DNA of 64,000 nt. Source: an uncultured Acidaminococcus sp. GTDB lineage: Bacteria; Bacillota; Negativicutes; Acidaminococcales; Acidaminococcaceae. Below the pieces are notes generated by a model, which saw nothing but the letters and a program-made list of their open reading frames with translations, was not told the origin of the DNA and did not search any database. The stretch spans positions 18,108-82,107 of the forward strand of contig USHN01000005.1 of NCBI GenBank assembly GCA_900554515.1. Reading direction: 5' to 3'. Each line of letters begins with the position of its first letter. The first letter of the stretch is position 1. The position numbers were made by a program, and so were the translations under genes. Below are positions 39,949-48,943 of this stretch, in pieces.

Positions 39949-40682
39949 TGTACCGCTTTTTTGTAAATCGGGATTTTCAAGATAGCATGTACATTGATGG
40001 ACAGGACGCCCATCATATTACCCATGTGCTGCGGCTGAAACAGGGCGAAAAGATCCAAATTGTCAGCCTGGATCAGGTCACTGCTGTAATGGAAGTCACA
40101 GGTTTTAAAGATAACCAGGTACTGCTGCAAGTGGTGGAAACCATGGAGCCCAATCATGAGCCGTCTGTAAAGGTCTCGCTACTTCAGGGCCTGCCCAAGC
40201 AGGACAAAATGGAGTGGGTGATCCAAAAGGCGGTAGAATTGGGGATTCATACCATTTGCCCTGTCATGATGGAACATTCTGTGGTACGGCTGGATGCGGA
40301 CAAAGCGTTAAAAAAGCAAATGCGGTGGGAGAAAATTGCGGAAGCAGCGGCTAAACAAAGCAAGCGGGACAGCATCCCGCAGGTAAACCTACCGCAGCCA
40401 TTCCGTGAGGCAGTAGAGGCTTGTGACGCAGAACTTAAAATCGTGGCCTACGAAGTGGAAGATACCCGGGGCATCCGGGAGGTTCTGCACGCCCACCAGG
40501 GAATTCATTCCGCCGCTTTTTTAATCGGCCCCGAGGGGGGCATTTCCAAAGAGGAATTTACTTTTTTACAGGAACAGGGATGGCACAGTGTCAGCCTGGG
40601 GCCTCGGATTATGCGCACGGAAACGGCAGCCTTGGCGGCGCTGACAGCCATTATGTACGAGACGGGAAATTTGGGAGGATAG
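39948..40682 (+). CDS. rsmE: 16S rRNA (uracil1498-N3)-methyltransferase
   Basis: A 244-residue SPOUT methyltransferase. It shows the AHHITHVLRLKQGEKI N-terminal PUA-like part, LPKQDKMEWVIQKAVELGI, and the SAM-binding trefoil knot with LIGPEGGISKEEF and LGPRIMRTETAALAAL. The start overlaps the prmA stop (TGATG). The prmA-rsmE-mtaB order is conserved in Firmicutes. Confidence 0.94.
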   Translation: MYRFFVNRDFQDSMYIDGQDAHHITHVLRLKQGEKIQIVSLDQVTAVMEVTGFKDNQVLLQVVETMEPNHEPSVKVSLLQGLPKQDKMEWVIQKAVELGIHTICPVMMEHSVVRLDADKALKKQMRWEKIAEAAAKQSKRDSIPQVNLPQPFREAVEACDAELKIVAYEVEDTRGIREVLHAHQGIHSAAFLIGPEGGISKEEFTFLQEQGWHSVSLGPRIMRTETAALAALTAIMYETGNLGG

Positions 40683-40693
40683 AACAGGGCAAG

Positions 40694-42013
40694 ATGAAAA
40701 CCATTGCTTTTTATACACTGGGCTGCAAGGTGAACCAATCGGATACCGCCAGCATGGAAAAACTGTTTGAGCAGGATGGGTTTTCCGTGGTGCCGTTTGA
40801 CGAGGATAATCCGGCAGATATTGTGCTGATTAATACCTGTGTGGTAACGAACGCCGGACAGGGGAAAAGCCGCCGGATCATTCACCGGGTCAGCCGTATG
40901 GATCCCAAACCGCTCATTGTGGTAACTGGCTGCTATCCCCAGACATCCCCGGATGAAGTATTGGAAATTCCAGGTGTGGATATTCTGATCGGAAGCCAGG
41001 ACCGGAAACAGGTAGTGGAACTGGTTAAACAGCGCCTGGAAGAAAATCCGGAAGCTGCCCCGCTTAACACCGTGCATACCATGAATGTGGGAGAAGCCTT
41101 TGAAAACATGGAGGCGGCGGTGGACCAAAGCCGCAACCGGGCCTTCCTAAAAATTCAGGAAGGCTGCGACCAGTACTGTGCCTACTGCATTATCCCCTAT
41201 GCCAGGGGACATCTCCGCAGCCGCAGCCTGGAAGATATCAGGCAAGAGGTGGCCCGTTTGGCGGAAGGCAATTTTCAGGAAATCGTTTTAATCGGTATCC
41301 ATTTAGGCTGCTATGGCAAGGAAGATCCCAAAGGTCCCCGGCTAAGCGATGCAGTAAAAGCCGCTTTATCCGTTCCCGGTGTGCCTCGCTTCCGTCTGGG
41401 CAGTCTGGAAAGCGTGGAAGTGGACGAAGCGCTGCTTGCGCTGATGGCGCAGGATGCGCGGCTATGTGCCCATTTGCATCTGCCCCTTCAGGCAGGCTGC
41501 ACGGAAACCCTGAAACGGATGCATAGGCCCTATGATACGCAAAAATTCAAGGCGCTGGTAGACCATATCCGGGCTCTTGTGCCGGATGTAGCGATTACCA
41601 CGGACGTGATCGTAGGCTTTCCAGGAGAAACGGAGGAGGATTTCCAGCAATCCCTTGCTTTTATAGAATCCATGGGATTTGCCAAAATCCATATTTTCCC
41701 CTATTCTCCGCGAAAAGGGACGCCTGCCTCCCTCATGCCCGGCCAGCTGACCAATAAAGAAAAGCAAAACCGGGTGCACCGCCTGGAGGCCATTGATGCC
41801 AAAAGCAATTTGCAATATCGTTCGTCCTGGCTGGGCAGAAGATCCACAGTACTATGGGAACAAAAAAATAAAAAAACAGGCCTTTGGGAAGGACTGACAC
41901 CGCAATATTTGCGCGTCTATACGGACAGCCCGGCAGCCAGCAAAGGGAAAATCACCCCTGTTCTCTTGGAAACTATCTATGAGGATGGGCTAAAGGGTGT
42001 TATAATAGAGTAA
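40694..42013 (+). CDS. mtaB: tRNA (t6A37)-C2-methylthiotransferase MtaB
   Basis: A 439-residue radical-SAM methylthiotransferase. The UPF0004 N-domain begins IAFYTLGCKVNQSDTASME, and its three cysteines (LGCKVNQ, INTCVV, TGCYPQ) hold one 4Fe-4S cluster. The radical-SAM motif GCDQYCAYCIIPYARG is at about residue 155, and the C-terminus is TRAM-like. It makes ms2t6A in tRNAs that read ANN codons. The start at ATG 40694 is supported by the conserved N-terminus; a longer frame is a shadow of rsmE. Confidence 0.93.
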   Translation: MKTIAFYTLGCKVNQSDTASMEKLFEQDGFSVVPFDEDNPADIVLINTCVVTNAGQGKSRRIIHRVSRMDPKPLIVVTGCYPQTSPDEVLEIPGVDILIGSQDRKQVVELVKQRLEENPEAAPLNTVHTMNVGEAFENMEAAVDQSRNRAFLKIQEGCDQYCAYCIIPYARGHLRSRSLEDIRQEVARLAEGNFQEIVLIGIHLGCYGKEDPKGPRLSDAVKAALSVPGVPRFRLGSLESVEVDEALLALMAQDARLCAHLHLPLQAGCTETLKRMHRPYDTQKFKALVDHIRALVPDVAITTDVIVGFPGETEEDFQQSLAFIESMGFAKIHIFPYSPRKGTPASLMPGQLTNKEKQNRVHRLEAIDAKSNLQYRSSWLGRRSTVLWEQKNKKTGLWEGLTPQYLRVYTDSPAASKGKITPVLLETIYEDGLKGVIIE

Positions 42014-42039
42014 ATCTGTAGGTATAGGGGGGCGAAATT

Positions 42040-42375
42040 ATGGCGGACTGTGTATTTTGTAAAATCATTTCCGGCGAGATTCCCAGCAAACGGGTTTACG
42101 AAGATGAGCAGGTGATTGTGATTAACGACATGAATCCTGGGGCACCGGTGCATGTACTGGTGATTCCCAAGGAACATACCGAAAATATCCTGACAGCCTC
42201 CCCTGACGTGCTGCTCCATGTGAAAGAAATCCTGCCGCAATTGGTCAAACAGCTGGGCCTTGAGGAAAAAGGCTTCCGGGTCGTAGTCAATACTGGATCC
42301 TGGGGCGGCCAAAGCGTGCCCCATCTGCATTTCCACATCCTGGGCGGCAAAGAACTTGGCTGGCCTCCCTGCTAA
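42040..42375 (+). CDS. HIT-family nucleotide-binding protein (HinT type)
   Basis: A 111-residue histidine-triad protein. CVFCKIISGEIPSKRVYEDE opens it, HVLVIPKEHTENI is the middle strand and the active site is VPHLHFHILGG with the His triad, followed by the HinT-type ending LGWPPC. HinT enzymes hydrolyse AMP-lysine and other phosphoramidates. It follows mtaB by 26 bases, probably as the last gene of the operon. Confidence 0.94.
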   Translation: MADCVFCKIISGEIPSKRVYEDEQVIVINDMNPGAPVHVLVIPKEHTENILTASPDVLLHVKEILPQLVKQLGLEEKGFRVVVNTGSWGGQSVPHLHFHILGGKELGWPPC

Positions 42376-42382
42376 TTGTTTG

Positions 42383-42412
42383 TTGACATAGCACCTGGTT
42401 ATAAGGTATAAT
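42383..42412 (+). promoter_or_regulatory. Promoter for rpsU-yqeY
   Basis: TTGACA (42383-42388), an 18-base spacer and TATAAT (42407-42412), immediately after the HIT gene. Confidence 0.8.
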
Positions 42413-42471
42413 AACAAGGTGTTAATGTTAAATTACACTTCCCGAAAGAGATCGTGGAGGGAGGGATATAG

Positions 42472-42651
42472 ATGGCTACTGAGATCAGAGTTGGCAAGAC
42501 CGAGTCTTTGGACAGCGCGCTGCGGCGTTTCAAACGTGCTACGCAGAAAGCTGGCGTTCTCTCCGAAGTACGGAAACGTGAACACTACGAAAAACCTAGC
42601 GTTAAACGGAAAAAGAAGTCTGAAGCTGCCAGAAAGCGCAAAACCAGATAA
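42472..42651 (+). CDS. rpsU: 30S ribosomal protein S21
   Basis: A 59-residue S21, begins MATEIRVGKTESLDSALRRF and ends in a lysine/arginine-rich tail (KRKKKSEAARKRKTR). It joins the small subunit late and aids initiation. A GGAGGGAGG-rich ribosome site lies upstream. It was found by reading the frame directly and is followed after 20 bases by yqeY, an arrangement common in Firmicutes. Confidence 0.95.
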   Translation: MATEIRVGKTESLDSALRRFKRATQKAGVLSEVRKREHYEKPSVKRKKKSEAARKRKTR

Positions 42652-42671
42652 TACGTTTGGGGGCGTGCACT

Positions 42672-43115
42672 GTGTCTTTACGGGATATTCTACAAACCGA
42701 TATGAAGCAGGCCATGAAAGACCGTGACAAACTGCGGCTAGCGGTGCTACGGATGGCTTGGGCTGCCATACGGAATAAAGAAATTGACGAAAAGACCGAA
42801 TTGAAGGATGACCAGGTACTGGCTGTCCTCAGCAAAGAAGTCAAACAAAGAGAAGATACCATTTCAGAGATCCAAGACGCTAACCGTCCGGATTTGGTAG
42901 AAAAGAATCAGCAGGAAATTGACGTGCTGAAACACTACCTGCCCCAGCAGTTAAGCGACGAAGAACTGAAACAAGTGGTGGAAGATGCCATTGCGAAAAG
43001 CGGCGCCAAATCCATGAAGGATATGGGCAAAGTGATGGGAATGGTCATTGAGCAAACCCGGGGTAAAGCCGAAGGCAAACGGGTCAGCACCATGGTAAAA
43101 TCTCTCTTAGGTTGA
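42672..43115 (+). CDS. yqeY: YqeY / GatB-related domain protein
   Basis: A 147-residue all-helical protein of the YqeY family, related to the tail of GatB. The family features DMKQAMKDRDKLRLAVLRM, the charged EVKQREDTISEIQDANRPDL segment and the C-terminal MKDMGKVMGMVIEQTRGKAEGKRVS are present. A function in tRNA-dependent amidation or tRNA binding is suggested by homology only. GTG at 42672 is the likely start, with GGGGGCG upstream. Confidence 0.88.
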   Translation: MSLRDILQTDMKQAMKDRDKLRLAVLRMAWAAIRNKEIDEKTELKDDQVLAVLSKEVKQREDTISEIQDANRPDLVEKNQQEIDVLKHYLPQQLSDEELKQVVEDAIAKSGAKSMKDMGKVMGMVIEQTRGKAEGKRVSTMVKSLLG

Positions 43116-43126
43116 AACCAGACAGA

Positions 43127-43168
43127 GGAACAGGGGAATGTCCAGTGCGGATGTTCTCCTGTTTTTTC
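43127..43168 (+). terminator. Intrinsic terminator after yqeY
   Basis: AACAGGGGAATGTCC pairs with GGATGTTCTCCTGTT (wobbles included) around AGTGC and is followed by TTTT. Confidence 0.85.
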
Positions 43169-43212
43169 CACAAGCAGCGCATATAAGCAGTTAAAAGAAC
43201 GGAGGCAATCTC

Positions 43213-44586
43213 ATGGAAGAAACCTACAGCAGAAAGGAATCCGCTTGGGCGCGGATGGATGACAAAGAACGGATCGCCGTCATGGAATATGGGGACCGGT
43301 ATAAAAAGTTTTTGGATACGGCCCGGACAGAACGGCTGGCAGTGAAAGAAATTTTACGCCAGGCCGAGGCAGCCGGCTTTAAACCACTGTACGATTGCAC
43401 AGAATTAAAACCCGGGGATAAGGTGTACTGGAACCAGAAAGGAAAATCCTGCATCCTGGCTGTCATTGGCACAGAACCGGTATACGAAGGACTTAAAATT
43501 GTAGGCTCCCATGTGGATGCACCCCGGCTGGATCTAAAAGGAAATCCGGTGCATGAACAGGATGGAGTAGCCTATTTCCGTACCCATTATTACGGCGGAA
43601 TCAAAAAATACCAGTGGCCCTGTATTCCCTTGGCATTAATTGGTGTGATCTATAACAAAGCAGGAGAAAAAATCGAAATCAATATTGGTATGGACGAGCA
43701 GGATCCGGTATTCTACATCACGGATCTTTTGCCCCATATGGCCCAGGATCAGATGAAGAAAACGCTGGCGGAAGGGGTTACGGGCGAGCAGCTCCAGGCT
43801 GTAATTGGCTCCCATAATGACCATGATGAAAAACTGCAGGACGCTGTGATGAAGCTCCTGAAAGAAAGATATGGGATTGAAGAGGAAGATTTTACCACGG
43901 CAGAACTGGAACTGGTGCCGGCTATGAAGAGCCGGGACGTGGGCTTTGATCGTTCTATGATTGCCTCCTATGGGCAGGATGACCGGGTATGCTCCTATGC
44001 CAATCTGGAAGGAATTTTGCAAGCACTCCCTGGCACCAAAACCCAGGCAGCCCTTTTTACCGATAAGGAAGAAATCGGCTCCTATGGCAATACCGGCATG
44101 GAGTCAGCCTACTTCGTAAAATTTGTTATGAAACTCTTGGCTTTGCAGAACCGTGGCAGCCTATTGGATTTCTATGAAACCATGGAACACAGCGAAATGC
44201 TTTCTGCGGATGTGAATGCCTGCATGGATCCCATGTTCCCGGAAGTTACGGAAAAAGACAATTCCTCTCTTTTGGGCTATGGGATTGCCCTTACCAAATA
44301 CACCGGGGCCCGGGGCAAAGCCGGCAGCAACGATGCCAATAGCGAATTTATGCAAAAGGTGCGGCGCATTTTTAACGAAAATGGCGTTGCCTGGCAGATC
44401 GGGGAACTGGGCAAGGTGGACCAGGGCGGCGGCGGTACTATCGCCTTTATGCTGGCGGACTGGGGCGTAGAAGTGGTTGACTGCGGGACGGCTATGCTGA
44501 GCATGCATTCCCCGTATGACCTTTTGTCCAAAGCCGATGCCTATGAAACCTATCGTGCCTATAAAGCTTTTTATGAAAGCAAATAA
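43213..44586 (+). CDS. M18-family aminopeptidase
   Basis: A 457-residue dizinc aminopeptidase of family M18 (aspartyl aminopeptidase type). Metal and catalytic motifs appear in order: IVGSHVDAPRLDLK (about residue 95), FTDKEEIGSYG (about 284) and AMLSMHSPYDLLSKAD near the C-terminus. The THYYGGIKKYQW segment is typical of the bacterial branch. It removes N-terminal residues from peptides in the cytoplasm, in keeping with amino acid fermentation. It is monocistronic, between two terminators. Confidence 0.92.
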   Translation: MEETYSRKESAWARMDDKERIAVMEYGDRYKKFLDTARTERLAVKEILRQAEAAGFKPLYDCTELKPGDKVYWNQKGKSCILAVIGTEPVYEGLKIVGSHVDAPRLDLKGNPVHEQDGVAYFRTHYYGGIKKYQWPCIPLALIGVIYNKAGEKIEINIGMDEQDPVFYITDLLPHMAQDQMKKTLAEGVTGEQLQAVIGSHNDHDEKLQDAVMKLLKERYGIEEEDFTTAELELVPAMKSRDVGFDRSMIASYGQDDRVCSYANLEGILQALPGTKTQAALFTDKEEIGSYGNTGMESAYFVKFVMKLLALQNRGSLLDFYETMEHSEMLSADVNACMDPMFPEVTEKDNSSLLGYGIALTKYTGARGKAGSNDANSEFMQKVRRIFNENGVAWQIGELGKVDQGGGGTIAFMLADWGVEVVDCGTAMLSMHSPYDLLSKADAYETYRAYKAFYESK

Positions 44587-44597
44587 GGCTTCCATTC

Positions 44598-44632
44598 AAT
44601 GGTCTTCCTTAGCCTTAGTAGGACCATTTTTT
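44598..44632 (+). terminator. Intrinsic terminator after the M18 peptidase
   Basis: AATGGTC pairs with GACCATT around a 17-base loop, followed by further T residues. Confidence 0.65.
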
Positions 44633-44664
44633 CATGGGACGAAAGATTGTCATGGTTTCTTCAT

Positions 44665-44692
44665 TTGACAGGGCGGGGATTGATGCTATAAT
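44665..44692 (+). promoter_or_regulatory. Promoter for the amidase leader
   Basis: TTGACA (44665-44670), a 16-base spacer and TATAAT (44687-44692). The transcript would start near 44699. Confidence 0.8.
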
Positions 44693-44698
44693 ACAACT

Positions 44699-44757
44699 TG
44701 TACTAATAAATGCATATGCGGGCAGCCTGGTTGTCTGAACATCGGGCTGCTTTTTGC
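44699..44757 (+). promoter_or_regulatory. Short leader RNA ending in a terminator before the amidase gene
   Basis: About 60 nt from the predicted start contain GCAGCCT (44722-44728) pairing with GGGCTGC (44744-44750) and then TTTTT, a complete intrinsic terminator placed before the coding region. It may be an attenuator or yield a small RNA. The trigger is not visible. Confidence 0.5.
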
Positions 44758-44778
44758 TTGTAAAGAGGCGTCTATGGA

Positions 44779-45588
44779 GTGAAGAGAAAATATTTGCGGC
44801 AATTCGTATGTCTTTCTGTCAGCGCGTGTATCCTATGCGGGAGTGCTGCGCTGGCTTCTGCGGCAGTCCGGGTAGGAACGGATTCCAACCGTGACAAGGA
44901 CCAGACCGTCCAACTGACACTGCTTGGGAAACCGAATGCGGTGGGACAAGTGGCGCTTTCCCGAAAAAGCAAGGTGAAAAGCGGCCATAAATCCTGGCGG
45001 GAGCGGGTCAAAGAACGGGAACAGCAGCGCAAACAAGAACAAGAGGATGAAAACGGAAACAGGGTGTATAACCCGGTAAGGGATAAAGCCCCCAGTGAGG
45101 GACTCTTTATCAAGGAAACCAATCTGCAGTTTCGAGGAAAATTATATGTCCGGCCTCGGACGGATATGATCGTCATTCACCATGTAGGCGTTCCCAGTGG
45201 GGATATTTCTGCCGCCCAGATTCACCAGGCCCATTTGAAAAATGGCTGGTGCAGGATTGGCTACCACTATGTTATCCGGAAAAATGGCATTATTGAACGC
45301 GGGCGGCCGCTTGTGACCATAGGGGCCCATGCTTACGGGCAAAATGATCATACGGTGGGGATCAATGTAACCGGAAATTTTGAATGGGAAAAGCCAACCA
45401 CATATCAACTGAAGGCACTGGCCAACCTGGTTACGGCGTTGTGCAGAATCTATCATTTGGACCCCAATATGCATACGGTGGTAGGACACCGGGATGTGAA
45501 TGATACGGCGTGCCCTGGGCGGAACTTGTATGCCAAACTGCCGGATATCCGCTGGCAGGTGCGCAAAAATCTGCACTTGGTGCGGTAG
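44779..45588 (+). CDS. Secreted N-acetylmuramoyl-L-alanine amidase (Amidase_2/PGRP type)
   Basis: A 269-residue exported peptidoglycan amidase. A signal peptide (KRKYLRQFVCLSVSACILCGSAALASA) precedes a basic, coiled linker (WRERVKEREQQRKQEQED, about residues 75-95). The Amidase_2 domain has zinc ligands in MIVIHHVG, HTVVGHRD and DTACPGRN, with IGYHYVIRKNGIIERGRP. It cleaves the amide between muramic acid and the stem peptide. GTG at 44779 follows AAAGAGG at about ten bases. An ATG at 44774 opens a two-codon frame (Met-Glu-stop) that overlaps this start. Confidence 0.9.
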   Translation: MKRKYLRQFVCLSVSACILCGSAALASAAVRVGTDSNRDKDQTVQLTLLGKPNAVGQVALSRKSKVKSGHKSWRERVKEREQQRKQEQEDENGNRVYNPVRDKAPSEGLFIKETNLQFRGKLYVRPRTDMIVIHHVGVPSGDISAAQIHQAHLKNGWCRIGYHYVIRKNGIIERGRPLVTIGAHAYGQNDHTVGINVTGNFEWEKPTTYQLKALANLVTALCRIYHLDPNMHTVVGHRDVNDTACPGRNLYAKLPDIRWQVRKNLHLVR

Positions 45589-45596
45589 GCATATCA

Positions 45597-45625
45597 TTGA
45601 CAGAGTGGTGAAAATTGTCTATAAT
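45597..45625 (+). promoter_or_regulatory. Promoter for the alaS cluster
   Basis: TTGACA (45597-45602), a 17-base spacer and TATAAT (45620-45625). The leader of about 65 bases shows no T-box. Confidence 0.8.
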
Positions 45626-45695
45626 TTTTTAGATACGAAGGAAAAATTTCCGGGGCAGTAACGGGCGCCGGCGCAAAGAATAGGGAGAGTTTTGC

Positions 45696-48323
45696 ATGAA
45701 AAAGTTAACGGGTAACGAAATTCGCCAAAAGTTTTTAGATTTCTTCAAGGAGAGGGGCCATTTGGTTTTACCCAGTGCGTCTCTGATTCCTCATGATGAT
45801 CCTACGCTTTTGCTTATTGGCGCTGGGATGGCGCCGTTAAAACCGTATTTTACGGGTAAGGTGAAACCGCCTTCTCCCCGGATCACTACCTGCCAGAAAT
45901 GCGTCCGTACCGGTGATATTGAAAACGTAGGGCATACGGCCCGGCACCATACCTATTTTGAAATGCTGGGCAATTTTTCTTTTGGGGATTATTTTAAGAA
46001 AGAAGTCATTCCCTGGGCTTGGGAATTTTTGACCAAGGAACTGGAACTGCCGAAAGAAAAACTGTGGATCACAGTGTATCCTGATGATCAGGAAGCCTAT
46101 GACCTGTGGCATGATGTATGCGGCGTGCCGGCAGAACGGATCGTGAAACTGGAGGACAACTGGTGGGAAATCACCAGCGGTGGTCCCTGCGGCCCGGATT
46201 CGGAAATTCACATTGACTTGGGAGCAGATAAAGGCTGCGGCAAGCCTACCTGCGGCCCTGGGTGCGACTGCGGCCGTTTCCTGGAATTATGGAATCTGGT
46301 ATTTACCCAGTACAATAAGGAAGCTGACGGCAGTTACACGCCGCTGCAGCACAAAAACATTGATACCGGGCTGGGACTGGAACGGGTGGCGTCCGTATTG
46401 CAAGGCGTTCCCAACAACTTTGAAACGGACTTAATCTTCCCGCTGATCCAATATGCCTGCGATATATCCGGCAAGCACTATCATGAGGATCCCCAGACGG
46501 ATATTTCCCTGAAGGTTATTGCGGACCATGCCCGTTCTCTTACCTTCATGATTGGGGATGGCATTCTGCCCAGCAACGAAGGCCGTGGATATATTTTGCG
46601 CCGGGTACTGCGGCGTGCTGTCCGCCATGGCCGGCAGATCGGGATTACCAAGGAGTTCTTGGCAGGAGCAGCGGATCTGGTCATCTCCATGTATGGGGAC
46701 TACTACACAGATCTGAAAGAAAAGCAAAGCTATATTGAAAAAGTCATTACCATGGAAGAACAAAGCTTCCTGGCTACGCTGGAACAAGGGACAGCCCTCT
46801 TAAATGAAAAAATTGACCTGCTGAAGAAAGCGGGGGAAACCGTACTTTCCGGTGCCGACGCTTTCCAATTGTATGATACTTTCGGTTTCCCTTGGGAACT
46901 TACAGAAGAAATTCTGGAAGAGCAGGGTATGGGCATGGATAAACCGGGCTTTGATGCTGCTATGGAAGCACAGCGTGACAGAGCACGGGCGGCCCGTAAC
47001 GACCAGGAAGGCAAGCCGGTTCTGTACGATACACGGCATTTGAAGCTGGGCACACTAACGGTGGCAGAAGACAGCCACGAAGGAACGGTAGCCGCCCTTT
47101 TCCCGCTGCGGGAAACCCAGGCTGTACCCAAAGGGGAGCATGGGGACGAACTGGCTGTGATTTTGTCCAATACGGCTTTCCATGCGGAAGGCGGCGGACA
47201 GCTGGGAGATAATGGCCGCCTGGTAGGAACGAACGGTATTTTTGATGTACTGGATACTAAAAAACTACCGGATGGCACTACCATTCATTTGGGAAAAGTG
47301 GTGGAAGGCTCCCTGTCCACGGGAGACAGTGTAACCTTTGAGGTGAATTTAGACCGCCGGGCTGCCATTGCCCGGAACCATACGGCTACCCACCTGCTCC
47401 ATGCGGCACTGAAAAAAGTGCTGGGAGACCATGTGAACCAGGCTGGCAGTTATGTGGGGCCGGATCGGCTGCGTTTTGATTTCTCCCATTTCTCCCCTGT
47501 CAGCAGTGAGGAATTGCTGGCAGTGGAAGATCTGGTCAATGAAAAAATTCTGGATGCCATTGACGTAGAGATTTCCGAACAAGATCTGGAGGAAGCCAAG
47601 GCAAAAGGCGCCATGGCCCTTTTTGGGGAAAAATATGGTCGCATTGTGCGGGTAGTGAACGTGCCGGGCTATAGCATGGAACTGTGCGGCGGTGTACATG
47701 TAAAAAATACTTCCAATATCGGTATGTTCAAGATCCTGTCTGAATCCAGTGTAGGATCCGGAGTGCGGAGAATTGAAGCCGTTACGGGAACAGGCGCTTT
47801 GCAGTATACCCGGGAGTTGGAATCCATCCTTGCAGAAGCAGCTGATACCGTAAAGGGCCGCCCAGGCAATCTGGTAGAGCGGATCCATGCCCTGCAAGAA
47901 GAAGTACGCAGCGATAAACGGCGTGCTGATGAAGCAGAACGGAAACTGCTGGCAGCAGCTGCCCAGAATGTGACTGCCGGAACGCGTACCATCCAAGGAG
48001 TGCCTGCCCTGGTACAGGAAGTCAACGTAGCCGATGTGGGGGCCTTGCGGCAGATGGGGGATACCCTGCGGGATAAGACCGGCGGCGTAGTGGTGCTGCT
48101 GGCACCTGTTGCTGACGATAAAGTGAATGTTCTTGTCATGGCTTCCAAGGAAGCGGTACAAAAAGGCATTCACGCAGGTAAGCTAGTGAAAGCCGTGGCC
48201 CAGGTTATGGGCGGTAACGGCGGCGGTCGGCCGGATATGGCCCAAGCCGGCGGCAAAGATAAGAGTAAAATCAAAGAAGCTATGGAACAGGCCTGGAGCC
48301 TGATTGGGGAGCAGATCCACTAA
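45696..48323 (+). CDS. alaS: Alanyl-tRNA synthetase
   Basis: An 875-residue class II synthetase. The N-terminal catalytic core begins TGNEIRQKFLDFFKERGH. The editing domain has the zinc-binding HTATHLLHAAL (about residue 562) and CGGVHV (about 663). The C-terminal DHHA1-like domain carries the glycine-rich GGNGGGRPDMAQAGG. It charges tRNA-Ala. Unlike ileS here, no T-box leader is seen. It heads a cluster with ireB, ruvX, a DUF1292 gene, mltG and a U32 peptidase gene, an order kept in Firmicutes, although a TetR gene is inserted in this case. Confidence 0.97.
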   Translation: MKKLTGNEIRQKFLDFFKERGHLVLPSASLIPHDDPTLLLIGAGMAPLKPYFTGKVKPPSPRITTCQKCVRTGDIENVGHTARHHTYFEMLGNFSFGDYFKKEVIPWAWEFLTKELELPKEKLWITVYPDDQEAYDLWHDVCGVPAERIVKLEDNWWEITSGGPCGPDSEIHIDLGADKGCGKPTCGPGCDCGRFLELWNLVFTQYNKEADGSYTPLQHKNIDTGLGLERVASVLQGVPNNFETDLIFPLIQYACDISGKHYHEDPQTDISLKVIADHARSLTFMIGDGILPSNEGRGYILRRVLRRAVRHGRQIGITKEFLAGAADLVISMYGDYYTDLKEKQSYIEKVITMEEQSFLATLEQGTALLNEKIDLLKKAGETVLSGADAFQLYDTFGFPWELTEEILEEQGMGMDKPGFDAAMEAQRDRARAARNDQEGKPVLYDTRHLKLGTLTVAEDSHEGTVAALFPLRETQAVPKGEHGDELAVILSNTAFHAEGGGQLGDNGRLVGTNGIFDVLDTKKLPDGTTIHLGKVVEGSLSTGDSVTFEVNLDRRAAIARNHTATHLLHAALKKVLGDHVNQAGSYVGPDRLRFDFSHFSPVSSEELLAVEDLVNEKILDAIDVEISEQDLEEAKAKGAMALFGEKYGRIVRVVNVPGYSMELCGGVHVKNTSNIGMFKILSESSVGSGVRRIEAVTGTGALQYTRELESILAEAADTVKGRPGNLVERIHALQEEVRSDKRRADEAERKLLAAAAQNVTAGTRTIQGVPALVQEVNVADVGALRQMGDTLRDKTGGVVVLLAPVADDKVNVLVMASKEAVQKGIHAGKLVKAVAQVMGGNGGGRPDMAQAGGKDKSKIKEAMEQAWSLIGEQIH

Positions 48324-48335
48324 GAGGGTGAAGCG

Positions 48336-48878
48336 ATGGACGCAGAGGAAAAAGTAAAGGACCAGTTAGGAAAAGCCCTTTACAAACTGATGGAAGAAAA
48401 ACCTCTTCGCAAAATTACCGAAGAGGAAATCGTCAAAGCGGCAGGAGTATCCCAGAAGGAATTTACAACCTATTTTCATAGTCGGCGGGATTTAGCCCAT
48501 TGGGTCTATGTGCATATCCTGGCGCTGCATGGGAAAGATATCATGCGCAGTCACTGCTGGTCTGAGGCGACATATAAAAAATTCCAGCTGTATGCCAAAC
48601 ATTTGAAATTCCTCCAAAATCTCTATACCAGCTGCGACGTGGAACGGGTACGGGAAACTAACCGGCGTTTTGTACGGGATGCCTATCATTATCTGCTGAG
48701 AACCCAGGGCGGCGATTTGAAAAATCCCCATGTGCATTTTGCCGTAGAAATGTTTGTAGTGGGCGGCGAGGAAATGACCATGCGCTGGATCCTGGATGGC
48801 ATGAATGTTCCTATTGAAGTCATGCTGGTGTTGTTCCAAGAAGCGGTACCCAAAAATATCACACACTATTTTTATTGA
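48336..48878 (+). CDS. TetR-family transcriptional regulator
   Basis: A 180-residue protein. The N-terminal helix-turn-helix has the TetR pattern at about residues 10-50 (ALYKLMEEKPLRKITEEEIVKAAGVSQKEFTTYFHSRRDL). The C-terminal region is all-helical and rich in His and Tyr, and the ligand is unknown. It lies 12 bases after alaS, between alaS and ireB, where no regulator is normally found, so it may be a lineage-specific insertion. Its target genes cannot be inferred. Confidence 0.8.
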   Translation: MDAEEKVKDQLGKALYKLMEEKPLRKITEEEIVKAAGVSQKEFTTYFHSRRDLAHWVYVHILALHGKDIMRSHCWSEATYKKFQLYAKHLKFLQNLYTSCDVERVRETNRRFVRDAYHYLLRTQGGDLKNPHVHFAVEMFVVGGEEMTMRWILDGMNVPIEVMLVLFQEAVPKNITHYFY

Positions 48879-48888
48879 AGAAGGATGC

Positions 48889-48918
48889 GGGGTTGTCGCG
48901 TAGCGTGGCAACCCCTTT
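48889..48918 (+). terminator. Hairpin after the TetR gene
   Basis: GGGGTTG (48889-48895) pairs with CAACCCC (48909-48915) around a 13-base loop, with TTT after it. It is a weak terminator, so the ireB cluster may still be read through. Confidence 0.55.
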
Positions 48919-48943
48919 ATGTGCAAAAAGGGAGGTCATAGTC

